DNA of 64,000 bases, taken from assembly GCF_000685215.1 (NCBI RefSeq), contig NZ_ARYJ01000004.1, forward strand, positions 248,001 to 312,000, read 5' to 3'. Positions 1 to 7,126 of the stretch are shown here, in pieces. The stretch is from Hyphomonas jannaschiana VP2. GTDB lineage: Bacteria; Pseudomonadota; Alphaproteobacteria; Caulobacterales; Hyphomonadaceae. The notes beneath the pieces are model-generated. The model worked only from the letters and a program-made list of their open reading frames with translations. It did not search any database and was not told the origin of the DNA. The first letter of the stretch is position 1. Each line of letters starts with the position of its first letter. The position numbers and the translations under genes were made by a program.

Positions 1-476
1 TTACCGACGAGCTACCAAAGCTCGTCGCGGCAGAGATCAAGAATGCCGACATGGGAAAGCAGGGGATATTCGGCCACTCCATGGGCGGGCATGGCGCGAT
101 CACCCTGCACCTGAAGCATCCGGAAACCTACAAGACCTGCTCGGCCTTCAGCCCGATCACCAGCCCGGCACGTGTGCCGTGGGGTCAGAAGGCGTTCAAG
201 GCCTATCTCGGCCCGGTCTCGGTGGCTTGGGAACAGTACGACTCAACCGAACTGGTCAAGGAACGCCAGAGCCGCGCGCGCATCATGGTCGACACCGGCA
301 CAGCAGACACCTTCCTGAAAAAGGAGCTGAAGCCGGAAATCTTCATCGACGCCTGCATGGCCAATGGGCAGGCGCTGGATTACCGGATGCGCGAAGGCTA
401 CGGCCACGATTACTATTTCATCGCCACCTTCATGGACGAGCACATCGCCCACCACGCGGCCGGCCTGAAGGGCTGA
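1..476 (+). CDS. fghA: S-formylglutathione hydrolase (esterase D family), 5' truncated
   Basis: Hydrolyses S-formylglutathione to glutathione and formate, the last step of glutathione-dependent formaldehyde oxidation in the cytoplasm. Only the C-terminal ~157 residues are present; the frame is open to the window edge (first full codon at base 3). The nucleophile elbow is seen as GHSMGGHGA, an Asp candidate in MVDTGTADTF, and the terminal catalytic His in GYGHDYYFIATF, a tail typical of this family. Hairpins at 509-527 and 580-601 follow the stop. The partner formaldehyde dehydrogenase (adhC/frmA) would be expected upstream, outside the window. Identity is inferred from these family motifs. 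Confidence 0.93.
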   Translation, partial: TDELPKLVAAEIKNADMGKQGIFGHSMGGHGAITLHLKHPETYKTCSAFSPITSPARVPWGQKAFKAYLGPVSVAWEQYDSTELVKERQSRARIMVDTGTADTFLKKELKPEIFIDACMANGQALDYRMREGYGHDYYFIATFMDEHIAHHAAGLKG

Positions 477-508
477 TCTTTCGGCTATCCGGTGAAAGCG
501 TTCGCAGG

Positions 509-601
509 CCCCGCTGGGTAAGCGGGGTTCATGCGCAGCCGATTCCCTGATGCCCTGCATGCACCCGGCCTTGCATGACTGCCTCGTGGGGACACGAGGC
601 A
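509..601 (+). other. Two hairpins in the fghA-hemN convergent spacer
   Basis: CCCCGCT (509-515) pairs with AGCGGGG (521-527) around a 5-nt loop, and TGCCTCGTG (580-588) pairs perfectly with CACGAGGCA (593-601) around GGGA. The second lies 20 bases from the end of hemN. Neither is followed by a T-run, so they are at best non-canonical terminators or RNA 3'-end stabilisers for the converging transcripts. Confidence 0.4.
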
Positions 602-621
602 CCTGCGAAACCTGTTGCGCG

Positions 622-1971
622 CTAGACCGCCTTGGCGTGGCGCGCTTCGACCGGTTTGAACCGGCCATCGAAACTCTGGGCGACCGTGCGCAGCAGGAGC
701 CGGGCTTCCTTCGGTACACTGACGACATTGCCATCAATCCGGCAAAGGCCGGCAGACTGCAGGAAGCGGGCCGTCTCCATGGCGTCGTCCAGCGCCCCCG
801 GTGCCGCGCCCATCTCGCGGCATGTTGCGTCCACATCCACCCAGAGCTGACACATAAGCTTTTCGATTGCGCGGGCGCGCAGCCGGTCGTCGTCGGTCAG
901 CTCGATGCCGCGCTCTGACGGCAGGCGGCCGGCTTCGATGGCGGCGGCCCAGGCCGTGCGCGCCTTGAAGTTCTGGACATATCCCTGCCGGAACTGCGAA
1001 ATCGCTGTCGAGCCGATACCGATCAGGGTTTCGCACGGATCGTCCGTATAGCCCTGGAAATTCCGGTGCAGCGTGCCGGCCCGGGCCGCGCGGGTCAGCG
1101 GATCGTCCGGCGCGGCGAAGTGATCGAGGCCGATGGCATGGAACCCGGCGCCGGTGAGCGCGGCGGCGCCAGCTTCTGCCTGACGGAAACGTTCCTCAAG
1201 GCCTGGCAGGGCCGCTTCATCGATGGCGGCCTGATGCTTGGCGAACCAGGGCACATGGGCATAGCCGAAGAAGGAGACGCGCGCCGCACCCATCTCGGCG
1301 GCGAAGCGCGCGGCCTCGACCACGTCTTCCACCGTCTGGAAGGGCAGGCCGTACATCAGGTCCATATTGATGGCGTGGATGCCCACGGCGCGCAGGCGCT
1401 CGATGCCATCCACCAGCAGGTCTTTCGGCTGGATGCGGCCAACCGCTTCCTGCACTTTCGGGGCCAGGGTCTGCACGCCGAAACTGACCCGGCTGACACC
1501 CGCATCCGCCATAGCCTGAATGAAGTCGGGCGTCAGTGTGCGCGGGTCAACTTCCACGGCGATTTCAATATCCGGCCGTGCGCCAAAAACGTCGATCGCG
1601 TGGGCGACGAGACCCTTGAAGTCTTCGGCCGAGAGCGCGTTCGGCGAGCCGCCGCCGAAATGCAGGTGCGCCATGCCGGCATGCGGACCCAGTGCTGCTG
1701 CCCAGAGGTCGATCTCCTGATGCAGGGTTTCCAGGTAGGTGGCGATGCGGCGGTAGCCGTTCGGCACGCTGGTCGCGCAGCCGCAATAGAAGCAGAGCTT
1801 CTCGCAGAAGGGCACGTGCATATAGACGGAGACCGGCTCATCCGGATTGACGGAGGCTGCCCACACAGCTGCCTGTTCTGCCGCCACGCGCGGAGAGAAA
1901 TCCGCCGCTGTCGGGTAGCTGGTGTAGCGCGGAACCGGCCGCGTCGCGAAGGTCTTCCATGCCTGTTTCAT
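622..1971 (-). CDS. hemN: Oxygen-independent coproporphyrinogen III oxidase
   Basis: Radical-SAM enzyme that oxidatively decarboxylates coproporphyrinogen III to protoporphyrinogen IX under low oxygen, a haem biosynthesis step. The 449-residue product has the expected HemN length. The N-terminal PRYTSYPTA motif and the cluster-binding motif FCEKLCFYCGC (Cys56, Cys60, Cys63 plus the extra HemN Cys65) are visible, followed by the glycine-rich HFGGGSP SAM motif. The open frame extends upstream to 2379 but would overlap the divergent DsrE gene; the ATG at 1971 gives the standard HemN N-terminus MKQAWKTFA. An 18-bp palindrome (1985-2002) lies just upstream. Confidence 0.96.
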   Translation of the reverse strand: MKQAWKTFATRPVPRYTSYPTAADFSPRVAAEQAAVWAASVNPDEPVSVYMHVPFCEKLCFYCGCATSVPNGYRRIATYLETLHQEIDLWAAALGPHAGMAHLHFGGGSPNALSAEDFKGLVAHAIDVFGARPDIEIAVEVDPRTLTPDFIQAMADAGVSRVSFGVQTLAPKVQEAVGRIQPKDLLVDGIERLRAVGIHAINMDLMYGLPFQTVEDVVEAARFAAEMGAARVSFFGYAHVPWFAKHQAAIDEAALPGLEERFRQAEAGAAALTGAGFHAIGLDHFAAPDDPLTRAARAGTLHRNFQGYTDDPCETLIGIGSTAISQFRQGYVQNFKARTAWAAAIEAGRLPSERGIELTDDDRLRARAIEKLMCQLWVDVDATCREMGAAPGALDDAMETARFLQSAGLCRIDGNVVSVPKEARLLLRTVAQSFDGRFKPVEARHAKAV

Positions 1972-1984
1972 GCTTCGGGTCTTA

Positions 1985-2002
1985 GCAGCGTTGAAACGCT
2001 GC
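1985..2002. promoter_or_regulatory. 18-bp inverted repeat between hemN and the DsrE gene
   Basis: GCAGCGT (1985-1991), TGAA spacer, ACGCTGC (1996-2002): a perfect 7-bp dyad 14 bp upstream of the hemN start codon in a divergent intergenic region. It could be an operator or a 5'-UTR stem-loop. It does not match the FNR box (TTGAT-N4-ATCAA) often found before hemN. Confidence 0.35.
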
Positions 2003-2088
2003 TGGATTACGCAGAATCCCGTACGGAAAGGCGCCTCGACGCCGCACCCGGTCAGGCGTAGGGTCTGCCCAGAAAGAGGAGACACATC

Positions 2089-2613
2089 ATGATCCGTTCC
2101 GCCACCTGCGCCGCCGCCCTGTTTACCCTTGCCATGCCCGCGCTGGCCGGGCCGGAAGCGTTCCAGCCGGGCACCGTGGTGCCGGACTATGGCAAGGTCG
2201 CCATGATCGAGGGCACAGAGCTGCCGGCGGACACGGTAATGAAGGTCGCATTTGACATCGGACAGGCCGGCCCGGAAGATGCCATCAGCCGCAGTCTGGA
2301 AACACCGGCCCGGTTCCTGAACATGCATGCCGCCGCCGGTGTCGATCCGGCCAATCTGCATGTCGCGCTGATCGTGCACGGGCCGGCGAGTGCAGACCTG
2401 CTGACCGACGAGGCGCGCGGCGCGCCCAATCCGAATGCCGGCCTGATTGCCGAGCTGCTGGCAGCGGGGGCGACCATTGAGCTCTGCGGGCAGACCTCCG
2501 CGATGCGGGACATCGCGCCTGAGGATCTGCTACCTGGCGTGACCATCGGCCTGTCGGCCATGTCGACGCACGCCCTGCTGCAGCAGCAAGGCTACACGCT
2601 GAACCCGTTCTGA
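2089..2613 (+). CDS. Secreted DsrE/DsrF-like protein
   Basis: The 174-residue protein begins with a Sec signal peptide (hydrophobic residues ~5-18, cleavage likely after ALA at ~20). The mature part resembles the DsrE/YchN fold: a long loop, then VALIVHGPAS, a helix, and ATIELCGQTSAM with a single Cys at residue 133 in the position of the DsrE-family sulfur-carrier Cys. A strong ribosome site (AGAGGAG) precedes the ATG. Periplasmic members usually have unknown function, some linked to sulfur transfer or oxidation. It is divergent from hemN. The fold is fairly confident; the role is not known. Confidence 0.75.
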   Translation: MIRSATCAAALFTLAMPALAGPEAFQPGTVVPDYGKVAMIEGTELPADTVMKVAFDIGQAGPEDAISRSLETPARFLNMHAAAGVDPANLHVALIVHGPASADLLTDEARGAPNPNAGLIAELLAAGATIELCGQTSAMRDIAPEDLLPGVTIGLSAMSTHALLQQQGYTLNPF

Positions 2614-2620
2614 CGGGTAT

Positions 2621-2791
2621 TCATCCTTCGACTTCGCTCAGGCTGCCAAGGATCAGAAATCGCACGGCGATTTCCCGAGGCAGGTCCAAGCGTAAGCGCC
2701 GGGCTTCTGCTCGCTGCTGCTTCATCCTTCGACTTCGCTCAGGATGAGTCCGTCCTTTAAGAGCGCTCATGCTGAGCGAAGTCGAAGCATG
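2621..2791. repeat. Cluster of three REP-like hairpin repeats
   Basis: Copies at 2621-2642 and 2722-2747 share the core TCATCCTTCGACTTCGCTCA, and an inverted copy at 2768-2791 carries GCTGAGCGAAGTCGAAGC. The second copy folds by pairing TCATCCT with AGGATGA, and the third by CATGC with GCATG. The second and third face each other, as in BIME-type REP clusters. They fill the spacer between the DsrE gene and the convergent RusA-like gene and probably mark the 3' ends of both transcripts. Confidence 0.8.
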
Positions 2792-2804
2792 GGCGCGGGC
2801 GGTA

Positions 2805-3164
2805 TCAACCCATCGCTTCGGCGAGGAGCCAGATGCCTTCACGCTCCGCCTGCCGGCGTTCGACCAGCAGGCGGGCGACCTGATGGTCATCGTCGAAGAC
2901 ATTGCCAGTGAGGCTGTCGAGCAGGGCCTTGGCGAGATTGTCGAGGTCCATCCAGGGCGGGTCGCCGGTATACTCCATCATGATGTGTACGGAATATTCG
3001 CCATAGCCGGGCCGTAGCGGCGGGAATTCCTTGCGGAAGAATTCCTTCAGCAGCGTCTTGTAATATTTCGTCTGCGTGGTGAGGCCCGTGCAACGCACCT
3101 CAAGCGCGCCATCCTCGGTGATGCGCGCCTGAACCTTGCCGGATTTGACCCAGTCAGAGCTCAT
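2805..3164 (-). CDS. RusA-like Holliday-junction resolvase / endonuclease
   Basis: The 119-residue protein matches the RusA family in length and in its acidic signature: WMDLDNLAKALLDSL with Asp73, Asp75, Asn76 and Lys79, followed by DDDHQVARL with Asp91-93. In E. coli RusA the equivalent Asp and Lys residues bind metal and cleave four-way DNA junctions. RusA homologues usually sit in prophages, but no phage gene is seen nearby. The ATG overlaps the 3' end of the upstream two-TM gene by 11 bases, suggesting translational coupling. The last codons abut the hairpin repeats at 2621-2791. Confidence 0.82.
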   Translation of the reverse strand: MSSDWVKSGKVQARITEDGALEVRCTGLTTQTKYYKTLLKEFFRKEFPPLRPGYGEYSVHIMMEYTGDPPWMDLDNLAKALLDSLTGNVFDDDHQVARLLVERRQAEREGIWLLAEAMG

Positions 3165-3621
3165 AACTTGCTGTCAGATGCGGAGGGGCATGAACTTTCG
3201 CGAAGCGCAGGAACTGAGCAACCTTGCCATAGGAGACTTCGTTCGGATTGAGCACGATCATGCTGCCGCGCTTTAGCACAACCTTTGGAAGGCCGAACAT
3301 TGAAGCCCCTTTGATTGAGTCGATTTTGTCCCACCCGAGCATTTCTCCATCAGGCAAGATTATTCCTGCCGGGACCATTTCCACAATCGTATCTGAGTTT
3401 TGAAGTCGGAGGATCAGTTTCACAATCACGGCAAGGAGGAGCGCAAAAAGCAAAGAACTAAAGAGCAATTCTATTAGACCGAAGGCCCCTCGTGTGAAAC
3501 TAAGGAATGACACGGTTGCACAAACGAGCCCTGCGAAAGTCATGAACACGAGTTGGAATGCTATCCAGGCCCCTGACCGCCGGACGATTAGGCTTTCATC
3601 CACGTAATCGCTTGTCGACAT
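3154..3621 (-). CDS. Two-TM membrane protein with a C-terminal PH-like region
   Basis: The 155-residue protein has two transmembrane segments (about 18-42 and 48-71) followed by a soluble tail containing GWDKIDSIKG and LKRGSMIVLNP, a pattern reminiscent of bacterial PH-like (YdbT/DUF304-type) domains. The ATG at 3621 was chosen because it follows the stop of the bL12-CTD-like gene by only 2 bases; the longer open frame would overlap that gene. The DNA at 3290-3610 is visibly more AT-rich than its neighbours, hinting at separate origin. No specific function is recognised. Confidence 0.6.
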   Translation of the reverse strand: MSTSDYVDESLIVRRSGAWIAFQLVFMTFAGLVCATVSFLSFTRGAFGLIELLFSSLLFALLLAVIVKLILRLQNSDTIVEMVPAGIILPDGEMLGWDKIDSIKGASMFGLPKVVLKRGSMIVLNPNEVSYGKVAQFLRFAKVHAPPHLTASYEL

Positions 3622-3623
3622 CA

Positions 3624-3938
3624 CTACAGCCTCAGGTCCCGTTTGCGTTCGCGTTCCTCGATGGCTTCCTTGGAATCCTTCAGGCCAAGGCCGGTCGCAT
3701 CGCGCAACAGCTTGATGGCGCGGATTTTCTTGCGGGCGTCGAGCTCGGCATCGATTTCCAGCCATTTGGACATGGTCACACGTTTCAATGCCGCATCGAC
3801 CTCTGCCGGGGTTGGCGGGGTGGGGGAGAGGCTGTTCTCCTTCTTTCTGCCGCCGGCGATCGCACGGCCGAACAGGAACACCACGAACAGGGTGAAAAGG
3901 ACTTCCGGCTGCAGGATCTTGTCGAGATAGTCTTCCAT
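3624..3938 (-). CDS. Membrane-anchored protein with bL12 C-terminal-like domain
   Basis: The 104-residue protein has an N-terminal transmembrane helix (about 12-30, LFTLFVVFLFGRAIAGG), a Pro/Thr linker, and a C-terminal segment KKIRAIKLLRDATGLGLKDS that matches the ribosomal bL12 CTD helix-turn (K-x-IK-x-x-R-x-x-T-G-L-G-L-K-x-x-K-x-x-x-E). In ribosomes this surface binds translation factors; membrane-anchored homologues of unknown role exist in proteobacteria. It is first in a probable three-gene operon with the two-TM protein and the RusA-like nuclease. Domain assignment is good; the biological role is unknown. Confidence 0.75.
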   Translation of the reverse strand: MEDYLDKILQPEVLFTLFVVFLFGRAIAGGRKKENSLSPTPPTPAEVDAALKRVTMSKWLEIDAELDARKKIRAIKLLRDATGLGLKDSKEAIEERERKRDLRL

Positions 3939-4100
3939 GCCGGCCTCCCAATGGTCGCGGGCGATACCTCCCCATAACTGAAGCCGTCAGCAAGCGCGAG
4001 GGGCGATCCGGGCCGAATCCTTTGCTGCGGCGGCGGGAACAGTTGATTGCAGCCCGGCTTGGGGCTAGTCCGCTGCCAGCAGATCAAGGAGCTGAGCCCC

Positions 4101-5495
4101 ATGGCCAATACCCGCACCGAATCCGATACGATGGGCCCGATCGAGGTCGCCGATGATGTCTACTGGGGCGCCCAGGCCCAGCGCAGCCTCGGAAACTTCA
4201 AGATCGGCTGGGAAAAACAGCCGGAACCGGTGATCCGTGCCCTCGGCATCGTCAAGAAGGCGGCCGCGCAGGCGAACATGGATCTTGGCAAAATGGATCC
4301 GGAGATCGGCAAAGTGATCGTCGAGGTCGCCGGTGAAGTCATCGACGGCAAGCTGAACGCCCACTTCCCGCTGGTCGTGTGGCAGACGGGCTCCGGCACC
4401 CAGTCCAACATGAACACCAACGAGGTGATCTCGAACCGCGCCATCGAGATCATGGGCGGCGAGAAAGGCTCCAAGAAGCCGGTCCACCCGAACGACCATG
4501 TAAACATGTCCCAGTCGTCGAACGACTGCTTCCCGACGGCCATGCATATTGCTGCGGCTGAAGAGACGGTGCACCGCCTCGTCCCCGCGTTGAAGCACCT
4601 CCACGCGGCGCTGGATGCCAAGGCGAAGGCCTGGACCGACATCATCAAGATCGGCCGCACCCACACGCAGGACGCAACGCCGGTGACGCTCGGCCAGGAA
4701 TTCTCCGGCTATGCCAAACAGATCGAGAACGGCATCAAGCGGATCGAGATGACGCTGCCGATGCTGATGGAACTGGCGCAGGGCGGCACGGCCGTCGGCA
4801 CAGGCCTTGCCTCGCCGGAAGGCTTTGCCGATCTCGTGGCCTCCAAGATCGCCGAGATCACCGGCCTGCCGTTCACCTCTGCCCCGAACAAGTTCGAGGC
4901 GCTGGCGGCGCACGATGCCCTCGTGATGACGCATGGTGCGATCAACACGGTGGCCATGTCCTGCTTCAAGATCGCCAACGACATCCGGTTCCTCGGCTCC
5001 GGTCCGCGTTCAGGCCTCGGCGAACTGGCCCTGCCGGAGAACGAGCCGGGCAGTTCCATCATGCCGGGCAAGGTGAACCCGACCCAGTGCGAAGCGCTGA
5101 CCCAGGTCTGCGCCCACATCCACGGCAACAATGCCGCCATCGGTTTCGCGGGATCGCAGGGCCATTTCGAGCTGAACGTGTTCAACCCGATGATGTCCTA
5201 CAACTTCCTGCAGTCCGTGCGCCTGCTGGCAGACGCCGCGATCAGCTTCACGGACAATTGCGTTGTCGGCATCGAGCCGCGCCTCGACAATATCGAGAAG
5301 GGCCTCAAGAACTCTCTGATGCTGGTGACGCCTCTGAAAGAGAAGTTCGGCTACGACCGCGCCGCGAAGATCGCCAAGACCGCCCACAAGAACGGCACCA
5401 CGCTGCGCGAGGAAGCCATCAAGGACGGCATCCCGGCCGAAGACTTCGACGCCATCGTGCGCCCGGAGAAAATGATCGGGCCGGATCCGCGCTAA
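4101..5495 (+). CDS. fumC: Fumarate hydratase class II
   Basis: Interconverts fumarate and L-malate in the TCA cycle as an iron-independent homotetramer. The 464-residue product has the full class II set: [17 protein letters not shown] near residue 95, [10 protein letters not shown] near 185 (catalytic His), and the superfamily signature [15 protein letters not shown] starting at residue 317. The ATG at 4101 follows AAGGAG at a suitable distance; an upstream in-frame start at 4047 would add a non-conserved extension. It is convergent with the DUF2938 gene, only 12 bases away. A malate dehydrogenase gene lies 25 kb away. Confidence 0.98.
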   Translation: MANTRTESDTMGPIEVADDVYWGAQAQRSLGNFKIGWEKQPEPVIRALGIVKKAAAQANMDLGKMDPEIGKVIVEVAGEVIDGKLNAHFPLVVWQTGSGTQSNMNTNEVISNRAIEIMGGEKGSKKPVHPNDHVNMSQSSNDCFPTAMHIAAAEETVHRLVPALKHLHAALDAKAKAWTDIIKIGRTHTQDATPVTLGQEFSGYAKQIENGIKRIEMTLPMLMELAQGGTAVGTGLASPEGFADLVASKIAEITGLPFTSAPNKFEALAAHDALVMTHGAINTVAMSCFKIANDIRFLGSGPRSGLGELALPENEPGSSIMPGKVNPTQCEALTQVCAHIHGNNAAIGFAGSQGHFELNVFNPMMSYNFLQSVRLLADAAISFTDNCVVGIEPRLDNIEKGLKNSLMLVTPLKEKFGYDRAAKIAKTAHKNGTTLREEAIKDGIPAEDFDAIVRPEKMIGPDPR

Positions 5496-5507
5496 TGTGA
5501 TCAGCGG

Positions 5508-5999
5508 TCAGCCTGACACTGTTACCCAGGCAACGCCGCTAAGGTAGAGGCCAAAGCCGAACATGAGGTGTGTCACCAGGCTTTTGATTCTGGCGGCATT
5601 CGGCTTTGGCGTCCTGGAGGCTGCAATGCCGGCCCCGAGGCCTGGTTGCAGGATCAGGAAGGGAGCCAGCACGCTGATGGCGCCAAACAGAAGGGCTGGC
5701 CCGATCGTTGGGGCTTGTATCCAGTTCGCAGGAGCGATGGCCAGGAATATTACTGCCAAGACTAGGCCAGTCAGATAGTGAATGGCCCATCCCAGCATGC
5801 GCTCATTCGGGATGGCCTCTGCTTTGGTGACATGACCGGTGAAACGATGCCCGCGTGCAAGGTGGCCAGCCCACCGGCCCACCAGCGCATAATCCAGCGA
5901 CGGCAGACGCAATACGCGCTTCTGGAAGAGGGCCCAGAGGTCCATGAACAGAGTTGCGCCGATTCCGATGACGAACGCGTTCAGCAATAGATCTGACAA
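5508..5999 (-). CDS. DUF2938 family integral membrane protein
   Basis: The 163-residue protein has about four transmembrane helices (residues ~5-24, 70-90, 95-115, 138-158) and the conserved DUF2938 start: GATLFMDLWALFQKRVLRLP followed by SLDYALVGRW. The central NERMLGWAIHYLTG segment is also family-typical. No function is established for the family. It converges on fumC; the 200-bp region upstream of its start is shared with the SDR gene at 6201 and is AT-rich near 6020-6050, a plausible promoter. Confidence 0.85.
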   Translation of the reverse strand: MSDLLLNAFVIGIGATLFMDLWALFQKRVLRLPSLDYALVGRWAGHLARGHRFTGHVTKAEAIPNERMLGWAIHYLTGLVLAVIFLAIAPANWIQAPTIGPALLFGAISVLAPFLILQPGLGAGIAASRTPKPNAARIKSLVTHLMFGFGLYLSGVAWVTVSG

Positions 6000-6152
6000 A
6001 TCAATACCTCCGGCAGGAAAATATATAACGTAATAACCTTACATATTGTGCTGCCGGATAATTCCAAGCTGGGAGGGGCATTTCTGTTTCTGAGTGTGGT
6101 CCGTGCCAGGGCCGCATCCTGCCTGCCCGGACCAGTTTTTACTTGCTGTTGA

Positions 6153-6187
6153 CCGGCCCCTCCTGCACGAGGGGCCGGTTGTTTTTA
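6153..6187 (+). terminator. Strong intrinsic terminator hairpin just before an SDR gene
   Basis: ACCGGCCCCTC (6153-6163), loop CTGCAC, GAGGGGCCGGT (6170-6180): a perfect 11-bp GC-rich stem followed by TGTTTTT. It ends right at the ribosome-binding site (AGGAGG) of the SDR gene at 6201. No upstream gene on this strand needs it, so it may terminate a short leader or small RNA transcribed from about 6020-6150, or act as an attenuator. Confidence 0.8.
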
Positions 6188-6200
6188 GGAGGAACCCCAC

Positions 6201-7010
6201 ATGAGCATCGATTTCAGCAATCTCTATTCGGTCAAAGGCAAGACGGTCGTCATTACGGGCGGATCGCGCGGGATCGGCGAAATGCTGGCTGCCGGGTTCT
6301 TGGCCAATGGCGCGAAGGTGATCATCTCTTCGCGCAAGGCAGATGCCTGCGAGGAGACGGTCGAGCGCCTGAAGGGCGAGTATGGCGGCGAGATCTATGC
6401 CATCCCGTCCGATGTCGGCCAGATGGTCGGTGTCGAGCACCTCGCGAATGAAATCGCGAAGCGTGAAGAGAAGGTCGACGTTCTGATCAACAATGCCGGC
6501 GTTGCCTGGGGCGCCTCGCTGGATGATTTCCCGGAACATGGCTGGGACAAGGTGATGGACGTCAATGTGAAGGGCGTCTTCTTCCTGACCCAGAAACTGA
6601 TGCCGCTGCTGCGCAAGTCGGCCAGCGCCGACAGCCCGGCCCGCGTCATCAATATCGCCTCCATTGACGGCATGCATACCAGCCCGATGAGCGGGTATTG
6701 CTATGGCACGTCCAAGGCCGCGGTGATTCACCTGACGCGCTTCATGGGCTCGCAGCTGGCCAAGGAAAACATCCTCGTCAACGGCATCGCGCCGGGGCCG
6801 TTCCCGACCTACATGCTGTCGACCGGTGTCGGCTACAAAGGCCAGACCGAGGGCGTGGACTGGGATGCCATCGGTTCGCGCAGCCCGTCGGGCCGCGTCG
6901 GCAAGCCGGAAGACATTGCCGGTCTCGCCATGTTCCTGTCGTCGCAGGCGTCGGCCTATATCAACGGCCACACCATCCCGTGCGATGGCGGCATCGTCGC
7001 CGCGAGCTGA
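6201..7010 (+). CDS. SDR-family NAD(P)-dependent oxidoreductase
   Basis: Classical short-chain dehydrogenase of 269 residues. It has the cofactor motif TGGSRGIGEM, the NNAG motif in LINNAGVAWG, the active-site Ser in INIASIDG and the YGTSK catalytic Tyr/Lys pair, and ends with NGHTIPCDGG, typical of FabG/RhlG-like reductases. The substrate cannot be read from sequence; hydroxyacyl, ketoacyl or polyol substrates are possible. AGGAGG sits 9 bases upstream of the ATG. An intrinsic terminator hairpin ends at the ribosome site, suggesting control by early termination or a separate upstream transcript. Confidence 0.92.
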   Translation: MSIDFSNLYSVKGKTVVITGGSRGIGEMLAAGFLANGAKVIISSRKADACEETVERLKGEYGGEIYAIPSDVGQMVGVEHLANEIAKREEKVDVLINNAGVAWGASLDDFPEHGWDKVMDVNVKGVFFLTQKLMPLLRKSASADSPARVINIASIDGMHTSPMSGYCYGTSKAAVIHLTRFMGSQLAKENILVNGIAPGPFPTYMLSTGVGYKGQTEGVDWDAIGSRSPSGRVGKPEDIAGLAMFLSSQASAYINGHTIPCDGGIVAAS

Positions 7011-7126
7011 TCCGGCCCACGTAGAAAAGTCAGCCGTTTTGGCCGCGTCCGTGTTGCCCCGCAGCATGAACGCGGCCATAGGGGCGCCTGAAGCCAGCTC
7101 CCTCAAACAGAACTGACGATATTCCC

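Noticed and set aside
1972..2379. N-terminal extension of hemN
   Set aside because: It would overlap the divergent DsrE gene and add Arg/His-rich sequence absent from HemN proteins; ATG at 1971 fits the family start.
2805..3164. Prophage remnant around the RusA-like gene
   Set aside because: No integrase, terminase, capsid or lysis gene is nearby; only the RusA motif suggests phage origin.
6039..7106. Long open frame of 355 aa on the minus strand
   Set aside because: It is antisense to the SDR gene with its intact motifs; the translated product is a low-complexity Arg/His/Ala chain typical of GC-rich shadow frames.
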